Assembly (NCBI GenBank): GCA_021159105.1
Contig: JAGGSM010000139.1
Location: forward strand, 1 to 5,117
DNA length: 5,117 bases
Reading direction: 5' to 3'
Source of the DNA: Candidatus Bipolaricaulota bacterium
Lineage (GTDB): Bacteria; Bipolaricaulota; Bipolaricaulia; UBA7950; UBA9294
The translations under genes and the position numbers were made by a program. Positions 4,977 through 5,117 of this stretch are shown piece after piece (the first letter of the stretch is position 1; every line of letters begins with the position of its first letter). Under the pieces are notes generated by a model, which was given only the letters and a program-made list of their open reading frames with translations, did not search any database and was not told the DNA's origin.

Positions 4977-5117
4977 ATGAAAGTCTGTATCACAGCTAGA
5001 GGAGAAGGGTTGACGGCAGAGGTCGATCCAACGTTCGGAAGGGCGGCGTATTTCGTGTTCATCGACACCGAAACCCGTGCAGTGGAGACGGTGGCGAACG
5101 TGCCAGGTGCGCACGGA
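4977..5117 (+). CDS. NifX/NifB-like dinitrogenase Fe-Mo cofactor domain protein, partial
   Basis: The first 47 residues are present and the frame is open at the window edge. The sequence MKVCITARGEGLTAEVDP, then FGRAAYFVFIDTET, matches the N-terminus of the dinitrogenase iron-molybdenum cofactor biosynthesis domain family (NifX/NifY/NifB C-terminal domain; MTH1175-like). These are small RNase H-like-fold proteins of about 100-120 residues, many of which bind or carry metal clusters. Stand-alone members are common in anaerobes without nitrogenase, so a role in nitrogen fixation cannot be assumed. GGAGGAG lies six bases before the ATG. The divergent DUF134 gene across a shared 315-base regulatory interval is a recurring partner of this family. 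Confidence 0.92.
   Translation, partial: MKVCITARGEGLTAEVDPTFGRAAYFVFIDTETRAVETVANVPGAHG

Overview
The window looks like chromosomal DNA of a Gram-negative-type (diderm) bacterium. It encodes several exported proteins, one of them β-rich with a C-terminal Phe as in outer-membrane barrels. Other features are strong σ70-like promoters, Shine-Dalgarno sites, and a DUF134 / NifX-NifB-like pair typical of anaerobes. GC content looks a little above 50%. The overall style recalls uncultured anaerobic or thermophilic lineages such as Bipolaricaulota, but that is a low-confidence impression.

Layout. Bases 1-2770 form one leftward (minus-strand) unit. A TTGACA-N17-TATAGT promoter (2733-2761) leads into a class I cyclic-di-GMP (GEMM-I) riboswitch (2608-2706) and then a terminator hairpin (2541-2569). 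Next comes an exported β-rich protein of 436 aa (1163-2473), followed closely by a secreted Ig-like repeat protein that runs off the left edge (start 1103 or 1151). The leader implies that c-di-GMP, the signal for the switch between motile and attached life, controls a surface-protein operon.

Bases 2768-4815 are bounded by two diverged copies of one ~60-bp palindrome-containing repeat in inward-facing inverted orientation. Between them, all leftward, lie a DUF134 regulator (4302-4661, strong promoter at 4690-4719), an orphan YgiT/MqsA-type zinc-finger protein (3993-4223), and a secreted PLD-like protein fused to a lamin-tail domain (3079-3930). The last has a degenerate HKD motif. A terminator-like G/C hairpin with a T-run (2831-2854) and a degenerate heptanucleotide tandem repeat (2973-3026) follow the PLD gene.

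At the right edge, divergent from DUF134, a consensus TATAAT promoter and an inverted repeat precede a NifX/NifB-like (dinitrogenase Fe-Mo cofactor domain) gene that starts at 4977 and is cut by the window end.

The two stretches without genes are 2474-3078 and 4662-4976. Both are dense in regulatory and repeat elements.
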